Of a stretch of DNA of 64,000 nucleotides, positions 11,434 to 22,899 are shown one piece after another. Positions within the stretch are counted from its first letter, which is position 1. The number at the start of each line of letters is the position of its first letter. The translations under genes and the position numbers were made by a program. Origin of the DNA: Mycteria americana (taxonomy: Eukaryota > Chordata > Aves > Ciconiiformes > Ciconiidae); contig NC_134365.1 of assembly GCF_035582795.1 (NCBI RefSeq), forward strand, positions 210,458,387 to 210,522,386, in the 5' to 3' direction. Under the pieces are notes generated by a model. It had not been told where the DNA came from. It saw only the letters and a list, made by a program, of their open reading frames with translations, and did not search any database.

Positions 11434-13564
11434 ATGGATAAAACCTGTCTCCTGTTCGAGCCATCATTTGCCACATGCTGGGGAACACGTCTCTGGAGCA
11501 GAAGCATCCTGTGTTTTGGGACGAGATCCAGTCCTGGAAGTGTCCGTCCCCTCCATGCCCTTGTCCTGGTTTTTAATCTATGTATTATTTAATATATAGA
11601 TTATTTAATCTATACATAGATACAGATAATAATTCTCTTTAATCTATGTGAACACAGGTCCTGAAAAATGTATAGTGCTTGCCGAAGGGGATGTCTTTTA
11701 AACAGGCATTGTCAGTGATGAGGGATGGGCGATGGGCATCATGATGTTCGCTCTTGATACGGGGCTCCCCTTAGAAATTCGTTCTGTGAAAGCCGCGGGC
11801 AGTGGGGTGCACCGGGAGCTGCTCCCTCTTGCAGGGAGCCCCAGAGCAGAAGTGGGGGAGAGCCATAAAACCGCGAAGGAAAGGCAGAGGTAATGTGTGC
11901 TGAGGGTGCCGGCTCAGAGCGGTGCCAAGCTTACCTAGCAGCCGAATTGCCCCCAAGCCCCCGCGGTCCTGCCGCCTGCCCCGCCCAGCCCCCAGGGAAG
12001 GGTGCCGTAGTGCTGGGGGATCACCAAGGGGGGTTGTCCCGGGAGAGACGCTCATCTCCCCCAGAGAGACAAACCCAGTTACCACAAGCCGCGGACCTGG
12101 GGTGTTTTGAGTGTATCTTGCCCTCCAGCTGCTGGATGCTCAGCTGGCCTGTCCTTGCCTTGCCCCGCAATGGAAATAACCCCCAGAAAACCCCTAAAAG
12201 CCCATTTCCAGTTCTGTCAGAGGTCGTGTGTGCACCAAGGAGGGCTGTGACCGAGGGCTGTCACAGCACGGCCGTTACCTACTGGCGTCTTCGGCTGGTT
12301 CAGCTTCATCCTGCCCTGAAAAATATACTTATCATCATAAAAAAAAAGTAGATCTGTAAATATATAAAGTGCTTAGTCATTTGCTTTCAGTGGGAGTTTC
12401 AAAATACTGAAAATATCTATGATCTTGGGTCCAGGCAGAGCTTCCCGTCCCCTTACGGGCGCTGCGGCTGTCACCTCCGGGTGCCAGTGCAGCTCCGGAC
12501 TGGAGGGAGGGCGACCGTGTCGCCAGCACCGTTGTCAAAAAGGTAAAAAAAAGTGCAATATTCCTCAAAGCCAAGGCTGCTGTGGAGTTCCTGCTTTACT
12601 TCCTAAGGGTCCCACAGAACGGGCGAGCAGCAGGGAAGGACCATGCCCTCCCCAAGCGAGCCCAGCCCTGATTCTGGTCCTTGCACCTTCACCAGCGCAT
12701 GGCGTGAGTGCTCAGACGGGGCGACCCAGCGCGGGCGGAGGACAGCCCCGCTCCCCGGGGACCCCGGGCTTGCCCTGCACCCCGTCCTAACCTCTCCGGC
12801 CGGTTCCCCCCAGGAAAGTCCCCCCAAAACCATTCGTGTGTGTTGGCGACTCCCCAGACCTTCGCCTTGCCCACCCTCCCCGGAGCACTACGGCTCTGCT
12901 GCCATCCACCCGCACGCCCGCTGCCTCCTGCTCCCGCACCGGCTCGCCCTGAAACCCAGCCCGTGGCCAGAGAAAGCCAGAGACCGAAGGGTGGTGGCAG
13001 ACCAGGGACTCTGTCACAGGGATGCTCATGTCCCCACGCTGGGTGGCCATGGGACAGTCTCCCTGCACCCACAGGTGACCCCTGTGGGGTGTCCCCGGGG
13101 ATCTGGGAAGGGGCTGTGCCCGGGGTAAGGGTGGGCAGCCCCGCACGGGCGGCATGTCCTTGGGGAGACCTGGCTGGGCTGACCCCGAGCCCCCACAGGT
13201 CCCTCCCCAGCCCCATGGAGAACGGGAGACAGCCCGGTGTGCCCCGTGACCGGCACCAGCTGGGAGCAGGGCCACCCCCAGCCGCCCGGACGGAGCCGAA
13301 AAGCCGTGAGCAGCAGCAGGGTGGCCAGCAGCAGCCGTGTGCCACCGCCAGCGGAGACCAGGTGCCCACTCAAGGCTCGGGCAAGCCCACATCCGCAGGG
13401 TTGGATTTCAGCCTGTACTGGGGTCTCCTTGGCCTCTTCCCAGCATCGCCTCAGGCTCCTCGTGCTGTGGCACTGGGAAGAAATGGTGAGCAGCCCCGGA
13501 CCCCGTGTAGGGCAACCAGTGGATCCTCCCTACCAAGCGTTTGCACTAAGTGCTGCTGAAGTGC

Positions 13565-13850
13565 ACCCACCAGCCCATGACTCCATTTCCACACTGCATG
13601 CTAAATTAGCCCAAATTATAGCATGCAAACTCCCCCCAATAACTTTTAATTTGATCATGATGGAGCAATCTGGGGAGGCACCTGGACAGCAGAGCAGCGG
13701 CTCTACAAAGCCAAGCTAGAATTAGAGATGTTATAAATAACATCACTCATCATGCTAATGAGCTCATGTAAATATCACTGATTTTTTGTAAGCTTTTCAA
13801 TGTATACAAGAATATAGATAATCACTGGATTTGTATTTCTTGCTAAATTA
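13565..13850. promoter_or_regulatory. AT-rich block resembling a regulatory element
   Basis: A sharply bounded AT-rich stretch next to GC-rich DNA. It contains a 9-bp inverted repeat (TGCATGCTA at 13595, TAGCATGCA at 13619), ATGCTAAT at 13752 (one base from the POU octamer) and several TAAT/ATTA homeodomain cores. It lacks coding frames and known repeat features. Function is inference from composition only. Confidence 0.3.
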
Positions 13851-15379
13851 AAACCTGCCCTCTGCACCCTCCACATGTGCTTTTTGGCCTTTGGCTTTCT
13901 TCAGGCCCTCGGAGCAAAACTTGAACGGTTCCGACCTGCAGGAAAGCGCTTTTGCAGAAGGGCAGCCCTCCTCCTCCTCCTGCCTGGGGCTGGTGTTTAG
14001 AGTATCAAGGTGTCCAGGGGATAAAATGTTGCCAAAAACTGGATACAGAAAATACAACAAAACGTGATTTCAGCCACAACCAAAGTGTTTCAGCAGCCAT
14101 GACCTGCAACACGCAGCGCTGACTTGCCCAGGAATGAGCTCCCCAGCAGTTCGCTACCGCAGCGTGCGACCCGACAGCAGAGGGTTTAGCTTCAGCCCAG
14201 ACCACCTCTCCCATGCTGTCCTCACGGCCTGGTGTCTCTCGTGATGCACTGAAAGCACGAGGAGGAGAAGAGCTGGGCTGGGGAGATGAAGCTGTGTGAA
14301 TACAGGCTTTTAATTCGTCTTGCTAAATTGCCTAGCGAATCTCTCTCGGGTTCCTCTGCAACCGGTGGAGAGATGGAGAGGCTCCACCAGAGGGTGACAG
14401 CTGCCCTGAATCATCTCCTGGGAGGCTGATCCGCCTCCGCCCTCCACGTCAGGGCAACGCGGCTGGGCTGCAGCGTTCAGCCCGCAGAAGATCGAACTGC
14501 AGCTCACATCTGCAATACAGCACAGTGACACTGAAAAGATCAGCTGAAAACATTTTTTATTAGATCTAGGCTTTTTTCTTTCAGTTTTCCTGCTGAAAAA
14601 GAAAAACAGAACAAGAAAAATGCAGTTTTTGCAAGAAACAGGAACAGAAGCAGCTCAGCTGGAGGCATCCTTACCAGCTCCAATTAGTAGACCTGAGTGC
14701 GAATCCCCACCACCACGGAAATCAGAACCTCAGCGCTGTGTCCCCGGGGGTCCCAGCGGTGCTGGCGGGGCGCATTGCGGGAATGTGCTCGGTGCTGAGC
14801 ACCTGCATCTGCTCACAGCTGGGACCGGGTGATGGAGAAAGAGCGAGACACTGAATATGCTCCTGAGAGAAGTAAAGGACAGGCACCAGGTTCCCAGACA
14901 CATCCCACTCCACCAAACCTCCCTCTGGTTGGGCTTGGGGGGATGACCATTACAGGATCTGGGGATGGACAAAATATCCTCCATTGCTGGAGCCCGAGTG
15001 CCTGTTCCCTAGTCCTTGATGACACCCAGCATCTCAGTTGTCACCTTTTCTCCTTACCTGTCTACTGGTGGGATGGTGAGCCTCAGAGATCATTTGCACC
15101 TCTCTGACACGAGGACGCTAATTGTTACCGTTCAAACCTCTTCTGCAGCCACTGGGCTCCGTGGTCTCAGATCCTTGAGAAGGCAGCCCCTTTGCTCCAC
15201 ATCAAATAATTAATCTCAGTTTTGCAGAGTGCAGTGTTTTTTTCAAGTGCAGGCTATCACCTATGGTGCAAAGGTGTACAGTTACCTCCCGCAGATGCCT
15301 GAGGGTGAAGGATGCACTCAGTCACCCCACAAATATGCATGTTTTCCATGAACTCAAAAAACTGTGGGCCAAGTTCTTT

Positions 15380-15435
15380 GGGGGATGGGATCACTCCCAC
15401 GGGGGTGATCCCCCCATGGGGGACGGGATCACTCC
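15380..15435. repeat. 38-bp-period direct repeat with internal inverted copy
   Basis: GGGGGATGGGATCACTCC at 15380 recurs with one change at 15418. Between them GTGATCCC (15405-15412) is the reverse complement of the GGGATCAC core present in both copies, so the segment can pair either way. Confidence 0.7.
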
Positions 15436-16014
15436 ACACAGGCCAGGCCAACTCGAAGGGTCGCGGTGGTTAATCCCATCTGTTGCAGCAGGACCACACA
15501 CAAACCCCACCACTGCCCGAATGTGGCTGCGAGCGCTGGGGGTCATTTCCAGCAGCACTCAGGAGGCATCAGCCCCTGGTATCAATACTACCTGCATGGA
15601 AGGACTTAGTGACCCAAGAGCCTTCCAAGGGGCTGTGGGAAAGACCAGCCCACCTGTACAATCATCTGGGTGGGCCATGTCAAGGGGCATCTCAAAGGTC
15701 TCCATGGGTGGGACAAGCCCCATCAGCCACCAACCCCAACTAAGCTTCATTGGCCCCAGCTTTAGGCATCCAGCTGAGGTGCCTGGGTGAAAGCCTAGTG
15801 AGACATTTATACTGAATGGAGGGAGTCCAGTGCCTGCAGAGAAGAGATTTTAAATGCCCACACTTGGGTGGCATAAATCCAGATGTCTCCCTGAGTCTAT
15901 CGTAACATCTCTCTGGAGCTGCTCCACTCATCTCAGCAGCTTGTTGGTGTCAGGACCAAGCAGAGACCTTCTCAGCCATTACTGTTCACTATTTAGCTAC
16001 TGGCCACTTGGTTT

Positions 16015-16064
16015 GAAACGTCTTCAACGTTTGAAATGTCTTCAACGTCTTTTGAAACGTCTGC
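16015..16064. repeat. Short imperfect tandem repeat, about 18-21 bp unit
   Basis: Units start at 16015 (GAAACGTCTTCAACGTTT), 16033 (GAAATGTCTTCAACGTCT) and, partly, 16054 (GAAACGTCTGC). A small minisatellite-like tract in intergenic DNA. Confidence 0.75.
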
Positions 16065-17335
16065 TGTTCTTCTCCCACCAGCAAGGAGCTCCCATGGTTC
16101 CCCCCTGCCCACTGGCATCTCCCTGCCCGCCTGCTGCAGCTCCTGGCTTTGGTCGATAACCATCTTCTACCAGCAGGCACTGGGAGCTTTGGCAAAATCC
16201 CCACTATCACAGCAGTAAACACGCAGTGTCACCTGCTCCAAATGTTCACTCTCCGCCATGTTAAATTAGTTTAAAACATCAAGTTATTAATAAAGACAAT
16301 ACTGCAGAGGAATTTGAAGCCTTTGCAGGCAACTTTGCTCAATGGAAAACGGCTTCTACCTCCCAGGAAAATGGTCACAATTTCAGTATTTTTGGAAAGG
16401 AAAGGTTTTTTTCACCCTTACAAATGGGAGAAAATGAGATATAAGCTCAGATGAGCCATGACTGTAAGGGCACTCCTCTGAGGCGGAGACAGCCACGTTC
16501 ACGTGCCAGGCCTGGCTTTAGGCAGGAGCGGGTGCTGAATGTCCATGTCCAAACCTCTAATCCAGACCCTAGGCTGCTCTTGGATAATTCTGGTCCTTGT
16601 TCCAGCCTGGACCTGAAAAATCTTTTCCACTAAAAATGGCAAATTGCTATGAAAAGAACCCTGTTTGATAAATCAGCCCGTTCTGACAGGATATATTTCC
16701 TTGGAGATTTTCCAACCAGCCGTAACACTAACACCGCTGGAAAGTGTAGGCCTTTCTGCTTGGCTGGGAACACCAGTTCTGTGGAAATCAATGGCAGATG
16801 TTACCCAGTGTGAGATCCATTCCCAAATCGAAGTAAGTCCAACAGCCTGGGAGACTGCGCAGTGAAGAGAAATCATCCTGTGCCGAACCCATGGGATCGC
16901 AACCTCGCTAACACGCACACCCCAGACACACCTCACGCTCCTTGCTCCTGGGCAATCCTTCCTGGCCAAACAAGTTACACTGGTTTTTATTTTCCAATAC
17001 TTTTTCCATTTTCTGGCACTGATTACGCTGCAGAGATAATCTGTGAACAAGCATGGTTTGGTTCCCTGCCGAACTGGAGAAGCTCCCTGGCCAGAGGGAG
17101 GTACCGAGCCAGCGATGGAGCTGCACGCAGAGGTGAGCAGCTCCAAAACGTGCCATGGCAGCAGAGGTGTGACCCAAAGGACCTCAGCCCAGGGCTGTGA
17201 CTGAGGGGTCATGCTGCTGGGGTTGCTGTGTCCCTCTGCCGTTATCGGTGCCCAGCCCCAGGGTGGATGCAACAGAAACAAGGATCGTCTCAAGGTGCAC
17301 GGAGACCCCTGTGTCGAAGCGTTGGGTGATCCGGA

Positions 17336-17465
17336 TGAGGCAGGGACATCTTCCACTAGATCAGGTTGCTCAAAGCCCCATCCAACCTGACCTCGACCAC
17401 TTCCAATGGTGGGGCATCCACAGCTTCTCTGGGCAACCTCTCCAGTGCCTCACCAGTTCCTGCAG
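17336..17465 (-). mobile_element. CR1 LINE fragment (antisense to + strand)
   Basis: The + strand reads aggcagggacatcttccac, tagatcaggttgctcaaagc, cccatccaacctgacctcg, then gggcatccacagcttctctg and ggcaacctctccagtgcctc. As I remember the avian CR1 3' region, this is its antisense strand, which places the element on the minus strand. Only about 130 bp is recognisable. Both the (ATTCTATG)n tail and the reverse-transcriptase part are absent, so it is an old truncated copy. Confidence 0.85.
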
Positions 17466-18067
17466 ACCTGAGAGGAACGCAGACTCTGCTGGAAGGGTCC
17501 ATCTGCCCAAAGAGAGGTATCTGCAAAACGCAGGTGCCAACATCTGGTTTACTCATCCCAGGATCTCTATACTGTCAGTGGAGGGAAATGGCCACATTTA
17601 GGGAGTGCTTGTTTTCCTTCTAAAGAAGATGTGATAAAACCAGTCAAGGGAACGGCATCACACAAGAGGGAGTTTCTCCCCGTCAGCTGCGAAGAATCAT
17701 CCTGCCGTGATGGGATTTTTCCATATCCAAACCAGCCATCATGCTGCACCCCAGGTGTAGCATCTCAGAAGAATAAAACATCCTCTCTCCCTCTCTTCTG
17801 GCACACACAGAGCTAAATGCACTGCCTGCAACCCCCCAGCTTTCACCTGCATATTCTGCAGCTAATGAATTGACTCTTTTAAAGTGCTTTGAGAGAGGAA
17901 AGGTGGTTTAAAAGCACTAAAGGACCATTAATATCAGATGTCAAGCCGCAACAAAGAACAACTGTGCTGCTGATGCTTTCTTGATTAGTCAGGGAGCCCC
18001 GAGTTGCATTATCTCATTTGCAACCATGACAGAAACGTGATACCAGCCCCTCTTTGGAAAAGTAACT

Positions 18068-18073
18068 TTTATT
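18068..18073 (-). terminator. ENDOD1: Candidate ENDOD1 poly(A) signal
   Basis: TTTATT on the + strand gives AATAAA on the minus strand (caacaaaataaaagttac). It is the first canonical hexamer downstream of the ENDOD1 stop. An ATTAAA variant lies near 18,310-18,320. Confidence 0.35.
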
Positions 18074-20960
18074 TTGTTGAAGCCATACGTTTCCAAGGAT
18101 AGAGTAAAGCTCACAAGCCATAAATCAGGCCCAGATAAGAATAGTCCCAAACAATAGTTAGTTTGTAGCAGGGTGTTGCTTGTTCTGTGATAATTGCTCG
18201 GCGTTCGAGGCAGATTTCCCATTGCCTGCTCAGACATGCAGCGCAGAAGAAAAATGCCCTGTGCTGGTTGCAGTTCTCAGCATTTGGAATCTGAGCACGT
18301 TAAGACAATTTTTAATAGTACTGTTCCACACCTGCCCAAATCCTACAGTACTGCAGCCCCTCAGATTTCGAAGACGGTCCACCTGTGGTCAGAAGACACG
18401 GCTGCAGCATGGAGACCTGCCGGCCTGGCCCCAGCTAGGCTGGGTAGCGATGGTGATGTGGCAACGCAGACCTCCCAAGGTGTCTCAGCTTTGCTGCCCC
18501 TCAGCACATGAGCTCCCGTGTCCTGCGACCGCGGGTGCACAGGAGATGCTGGTGGAGCTGGGATGCGGGGCTGCTGGGTTAAGATGTGGGGAAGCTGCTC
18601 TGGGTGCAGGACCCCCGCGGAGTGCATCACCAGCCGCTGTGCAGTGCCGCACGGCTAAGACGGGTCAGAGATGAGGCCACGCAGAAGGCACGGGACAGGC
18701 AGCTGTGGGTGGCAGCTGCCTCCTCCCCAATGCTCGGGCTGCACTTGAGAGCTGCTGCCACCACACGTGCCTTCAGAGGCTGCTGGGGACCCTGGGCCCA
18801 CCAGGCTGGTGCCCCTGTCACTGCACCCTAGCAGCTCCTGGGACCTGAGCTGGCTGCTCTCCTGCCTTGACGGCTGCCGCGTAGCCCAAGAGGAGTGCCG
18901 GGGTTGGGACAGGGTCCCATGAAGGAGTAAGAAACCAGCTCCACATCCGGCTCTGCAGCAGGGTAGGCATGTTTGAGTAGGAAAAGATGCAAAGCTTGGT
19001 TTGGAGAGCATCCGCGGGCTGCTGTCTGCCTGCTGGGAGCAGCGACCTGGACCTTGCCCCTTGCACCCAAAATCCCCGTACCAACAGCTCCAAGGCAAAG
19101 GAGGGATTTGTAGAACACTGCTGACTTCACCCAATTAGACTCATATTGGCACACAAAAGCTGCCTTTCCTTTTGAACAAAGCCAGCGCTGCTTGCCGGGT
19201 GGCCTCTCTTTCTCCACGAACCAGCCATGGCCCACGAAGTGCGAGATGAGGAGTTGTCCTCTGTCCCTGCTCAGCCCACACCACCTCCCCACTTCATCCC
19301 CATTGTTGGCATCTCCAACGATGCCCTTAGCATCGCTGCTGAACAGGGTGCCACCCGGTCAGGGTGTGCTGGGCTGGGATGTGCACGCACAGCTGGCTGC
19401 GTTGAACACAGCCCCCGAGCTAAGGAAACAACCCTCTGTCAATGCCATGAACCAGCCGAATCTCCTGTACCCCCCAATCCATCCCCCCTAGCTCAGCCCC
19501 GCCATGAACAGCGTGAGGCAGCAAAGCTGCTGCATTGAGCAACTGGGCTTTCTTCAACCCAGGACTGGCCACCAGCAACACAGCACCGCTGGGTCCCCCA
19601 CAGGAACGGCAGCACCGGCTTGCACACCCCTGGGATCCCTTATGGGGTGCTATGGCAGATCAGGGGTCCACAACCAACCTGGCGCTGGACAGAGGGACAG
19701 AGGAGGGTGAAAGGCAGGATCCGTCCATGTAGGACTCCCAAATGCCTCTGGGAGTCCCGCCAAACGCTCCCGAGACCGAGAGCCTCCCTCCTGCAGGCAG
19801 CTGCACCAAGAGATCCAAAGCCCCTCGCTGAGCCAAGCCCTGTGGAAAGGCAGCACCCCTGTGCCCTCCTCCAGCAGCGGCGGGTGTCCCTGTGCCCCTC
19901 GTCTGGCTGCAAACCCCTGATGGTTCCCTGCAAAGCCCCCACGTGCACCCTGGCTCCGGCATCCCAGATGTTGGGGGTCCTGGCTCACAGTGGCGGGGAG
20001 AAGGGGTGAAGAAGAGTGAGCAGGGAGGACAAGTGGTGCAGAAGAAGGGTTGGGTCCCCCTCCCACATAAACGTGTCTGGTAGTGCATGGGCTCACCAGG
20101 TGGGTATTTACACAGCAAAACAAACGCTGTGCCTCAGATCCCCCTTCTGCCTCTCCTCCCACCTGACAGCCCATAGAACCCATGGGAGAAAGGGGCAATG
20201 CAACTGCTTCTTCCCTCCTCCAGGTTTCTGAAATTGGATAAGGAAGAGAAATGCCCAGCAAAAGCCTTTGCTGCTAGGGCTCATGTTGAGCCTGGCCGTG
20301 CTGGTCCCTGCAGCTGCGACAGCCACGCGGACCTCTCCTCCTCTCCCGAGCAGCAGGGGCCCCTGCCATGAGTGCTGCCAGGACCTCCAAGTGTAGGCAA
20401 CTCACCACAAGTGTCCTATTCCCTCTGCCTTTTCCCTCCCATTTGCAGGACTCTCTTCCTCGACGTCCCTCCAGCCAGCTCCACTCCCAGCACAGCACCA
20501 AGGGGACCCACCTGCCCTGCCTGGCGCTGGCTCCTGCCCCACTCTGACCCTACCACCGGGTAGGGGCTATGAAAACACCAAATCAACCCATGCAAAAGCA
20601 GCAAAATCCCTCCCTGCTCCCCATGCATCTCCTCTCCCATGTCCCCTCTCTGTAAGGATGTCCCTGCCATCAACCCAGACCGGTGGGCAGGGCAGAGCTG
20701 CTTTTCTTTTGCCCTAGAGGGAAACCCAGGAGGATCATTTTCCCCCTGCAAGCTGGGCTTTCAAAACAAGCCCCAGAAGGTCAGCTGTGGTGTTACCCAT
20801 CCGCAGCCTGGGCATCATCTTGCGGAGACCTCGGGCACATAAATACCGCTGCGTGCTTGGGGAGATGTCAGGTCTCAAGGGAGGCAGGGCAGGTGGCAGC
20901 TGATTCAAAGCCAAAAGTGTGACTCCCGGGCACTGCTGGGCTTCAGAGCAGGCACAAGAA

Positions 20961-21040
20961 CTTCAGGGCTGAGACTTTCAGGGCCTTAGACCGTCATGGA
21001 ATGCCAGGTCTTGAAGCTTCAGGGCTTAGACCTTCAGTGG
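20961..21040. repeat. Degenerate short tandem repeat
   Basis: Units of the form CTTCAGGGCT(TAGACC) occur at about 20961, 20975, 21017 and 21031, with intervening diverged sequence. It looks like a decayed minisatellite in the ENDOD1 3' flank. Confidence 0.5.
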
Positions 21041-21765
21041 TCACCAGAGAGCAAGGAAGGGTTGTGGGAAGATGACATTGGTATGGCTAAGGGAAAATGT
21101 TTTCCCACCATGCGAAAGAATGGGCACAGGGTCTTTCTTCACAGCAAGATCCACATGACTTCAGCTGCCTGGAAAGGCCTGAGGACTATGAGATACACCT
21201 GGTCGCATCCTCTCCACCAGTGGGACCCTGGTGCAATGAGCAATGCAACCAACAGCAGGACCTCGCCCTCATCCTTCCTCGCTCCCCACCATTTCCCAGC
21301 CCCAAATCCTTGCACCCTCACCTCCTTCTCCCTTCTCCGGGTCCCAGAAAACCCTCTGTAACTAAAATCCTGACCACCACCTGCTGCCTGGCAGGGACGG
21401 GCTTCTGTGGAGCTCTCTGCCAGTGCGTAGGTCTCAGCATTATCTTTGCCAGAAAGAAATAACCTCGTACCACATTTAGCACGCGTCTCCCAGAGGAAGT
21501 ATCTTGACATCTGCAAATCACAGAAGCTTTGTGGCCTGCACCGATAAAACCCGAACACTTTACAACAGACAGAACTTAAGTTACAATGGTGGTGTCCCCC
21601 GGCAGCATTATCTCAGCCTTCCCTGTTACTCCCCAGTTGGTTCATTATTATTAATGTCACTACAATAAATACCAGAACAAAATTGACAGCGTTTGGCCAC
21701 GTATCTTAAAGCATTGCCCACTCCTCCTTCACTCCATGTCTTCGCAGCCTTGGTTTCCATCCCTA

Positions 21766-22899
21766 TCAGTCACCAGAGGAGCCTTTAGGGACTAACCGTT
21801 TGACTATGTGACCAGCCAAGTAATAAAAGCCATGCAGAAGCGTGGCTGTGGCATCGATGATCAGCGAGAAGGTGCCCCCGATGCCGGTGGCCATGTCTTT
21901 GAGGACAGAGGGAATGGCACAGATGGAGTGGTAAGGGAAAGCAGCGAGGTGAAGGACAAACCCCACAGGGATGCGCAGGATCCTGTAGATGAGGGATGCC
22001 ACATCTTGAACAATTTGCAGGAAGCCCAGGAAGATGTTGACGATGACCCTCCCCGCGTCATAGGGGATGCTGATGAGCACCATGCTGATGGCTTTAAGGT
22101 AGGACACCACCCCATTCCACAGGCTGTAGACTCCATCCAGAACTGTACCACCAACCCGCTTGATAACAAGCCACAGAAAATAAAACACAAATTTCACCAG
22201 CTCCACAAACATGTAGATGAGGAGTTCCAGAAGTTTGATGAAAGGGGTAGCAATGATGCCAGCCACTCTGCTGACCAAGCTGCTGTCTTTGGCCTCCTGG
22301 TTGTCACTTGTTCCTACTTGCTCTCCAGAGCGGATCTGACTGACAGCTTGCAGTATTGCTTCTGTTTTCTCCTGGCTTTGATTGTCTTCCCCACAGTTGC
22401 CCTTGAACAAGTGAACCCCTGCTAGAAGCTGCTTCTCCAGCTCTCCCACCATGAGGTCCACCAAGCTGTTTTCATCATTCATTTTCTTCACTAGTCCCAG
22501 GGACCATCCCTCCGGGGCATCACAGCAGGCTGCCAGCCAGAGAGTCTCTGGCACTGACACCTTGCCTTTAACTCGGACACTGGAAGGAATCGCGCCTGCA
22601 AGGAGATACAGACGATCCTTCTTGGAGCAGTGAGGGACCAGAGCTTGCTCCACTACCCTCCCAATGTCTCTGTGCCAGCTTTTGCTCAGAGATGGGCTCA
22701 GAGGGACAGCGTTCGTGAGCGTGTAAGTGGCCATCTGGAAATCCTCCTCATTGAGCAAGCTGGGATTGAGCAGCCCTCTCTCATAACCAGAGCCCATGTA
22801 GTCTGAGGTCAGGGCTTGATTTGCACCAAGGTTGGCCACAGTGCCAGTGATATCGGCTTCACGCACCATCTCATGCAGGTCATTTTCTGGATCGTCTAT
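21766..22899 (-). CDS. ENDOD1: ENDOD1 coding exon 2 (terminal)
   Basis: The acceptor ctactatttcag precedes ATA at 22899. The 377 codons run to TGA at 21766-21768. The exon begins IDDPENDLHEMV and carries the RGLLNP motif, TNAVP, the paired cysteines AACCD (223-224), NCGE and the long C-terminal hydrophobic region. The two-exon structure with a large last exon is what I expect for this family. A 205-residue frame on the + strand here is only its antisense shadow. Confidence 0.93.
   Translation of the reverse strand: MDDPENDLHEMVREADITGTVANLGANQALTSDYMGSGYERGLLNPSLLNEEDFQMATYTLTNAVPLSPSLSKSWHRDIGRVVEQALVPHCSKKDRLYLLAGAIPSSVRVKGKVSVPETLWLAACCDAPEGWSLGLVKKMNDENSLVDLMVGELEKQLLAGVHLFKGNCGEDNQSQEKTEAILQAVSQIRSGEQVGTSDNQEAKDSSLVSRVAGIIATPFIKLLELLIYMFVELVKFVFYFLWLVIKRVGGTVLDGVYSLWNGVVSYLKAISMVLISIPYDAGRVIVNIFLGFLQIVQDVASLIYRILRIPVGFVLHLAAFPYHSICAIPSVLKDMATGIGGTFSLIIDATATLLHGFYYLAGHIVKRLVPKGSSGD

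Larger units (their letters stand above)
3460..11450 (+). other. SESN3: SESN3 3' UTR, about 8 kb
   Basis: After the stop codon, mostly AT-rich sequence runs without coding potential to a strong poly(A) signal at 11,428. It contains AU-rich stretches (for example atttatttat near 5,370), several T-tracts, and GC-rich islands at about 8,480-9,420 and 10,200-10,975. An 8 kb 3' UTR agrees with my recollection that mammalian SESN3 mRNA is about 10 kb with a very long 3' UTR. AATAAA at 5,318 would give a shorter form. The extent is inferred from signals only. Confidence 0.65.
11451..18055. other. Intergenic region between convergent SESN3 and ENDOD1
   Basis: No supported gene. 11,890-13,560 is GC-rich and CpG-containing, with long but repetitive Pro/Gly/Ala/Arg open frames on both strands and no recognisable domain, which I treat as non-coding. 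13,565-13,850 and about 17,850-18,055 are AT-rich with homeodomain-like ATTA/TAAT content. A CR1 fragment sits at 17.34-17.46 kb and a short tandem repeat at 16.0 kb. Confidence 0.6.
18056..21765 (-). other. ENDOD1: Probable ENDOD1 3' UTR, up to 3.7 kb
   Basis: Reading leftward from the ENDOD1 stop at 21,766, the first canonical AATAAA on the minus strand that I find is at 18,068-18,073. Human ENDOD1 also has, as I recall, a 3' UTR of several kilobases. The stretch has no convincing gene. The open frames at 18.2-20.9 kb on both strands are GC-rich and lack domains. A degenerate minisatellite with CTTCAGGGCT-like units lies at about 20,960-21,040. RNA reads would be needed to fix the end. Confidence 0.45.

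Noticed and set aside
12689-13559. Overlapping 200-280 codon open frames on both strands
   Set aside because: Both strands and several frames are open at once in GC-rich DNA. The proteins are Pro/Gly/Arg/Ala-rich with no domain and no splice or start context, which is typical chance openness.
18180-20900. Multiple 100-200 codon frames on both strands
   Set aside because: Frames overlap in several registers and lack domains. The region is more simply explained as ENDOD1 3' UTR or flank.
21808-22425. 205-codon + strand frame
   Set aside because: Exact antisense of the ENDOD1 terminal exon, whose identity and splice sites are clear.
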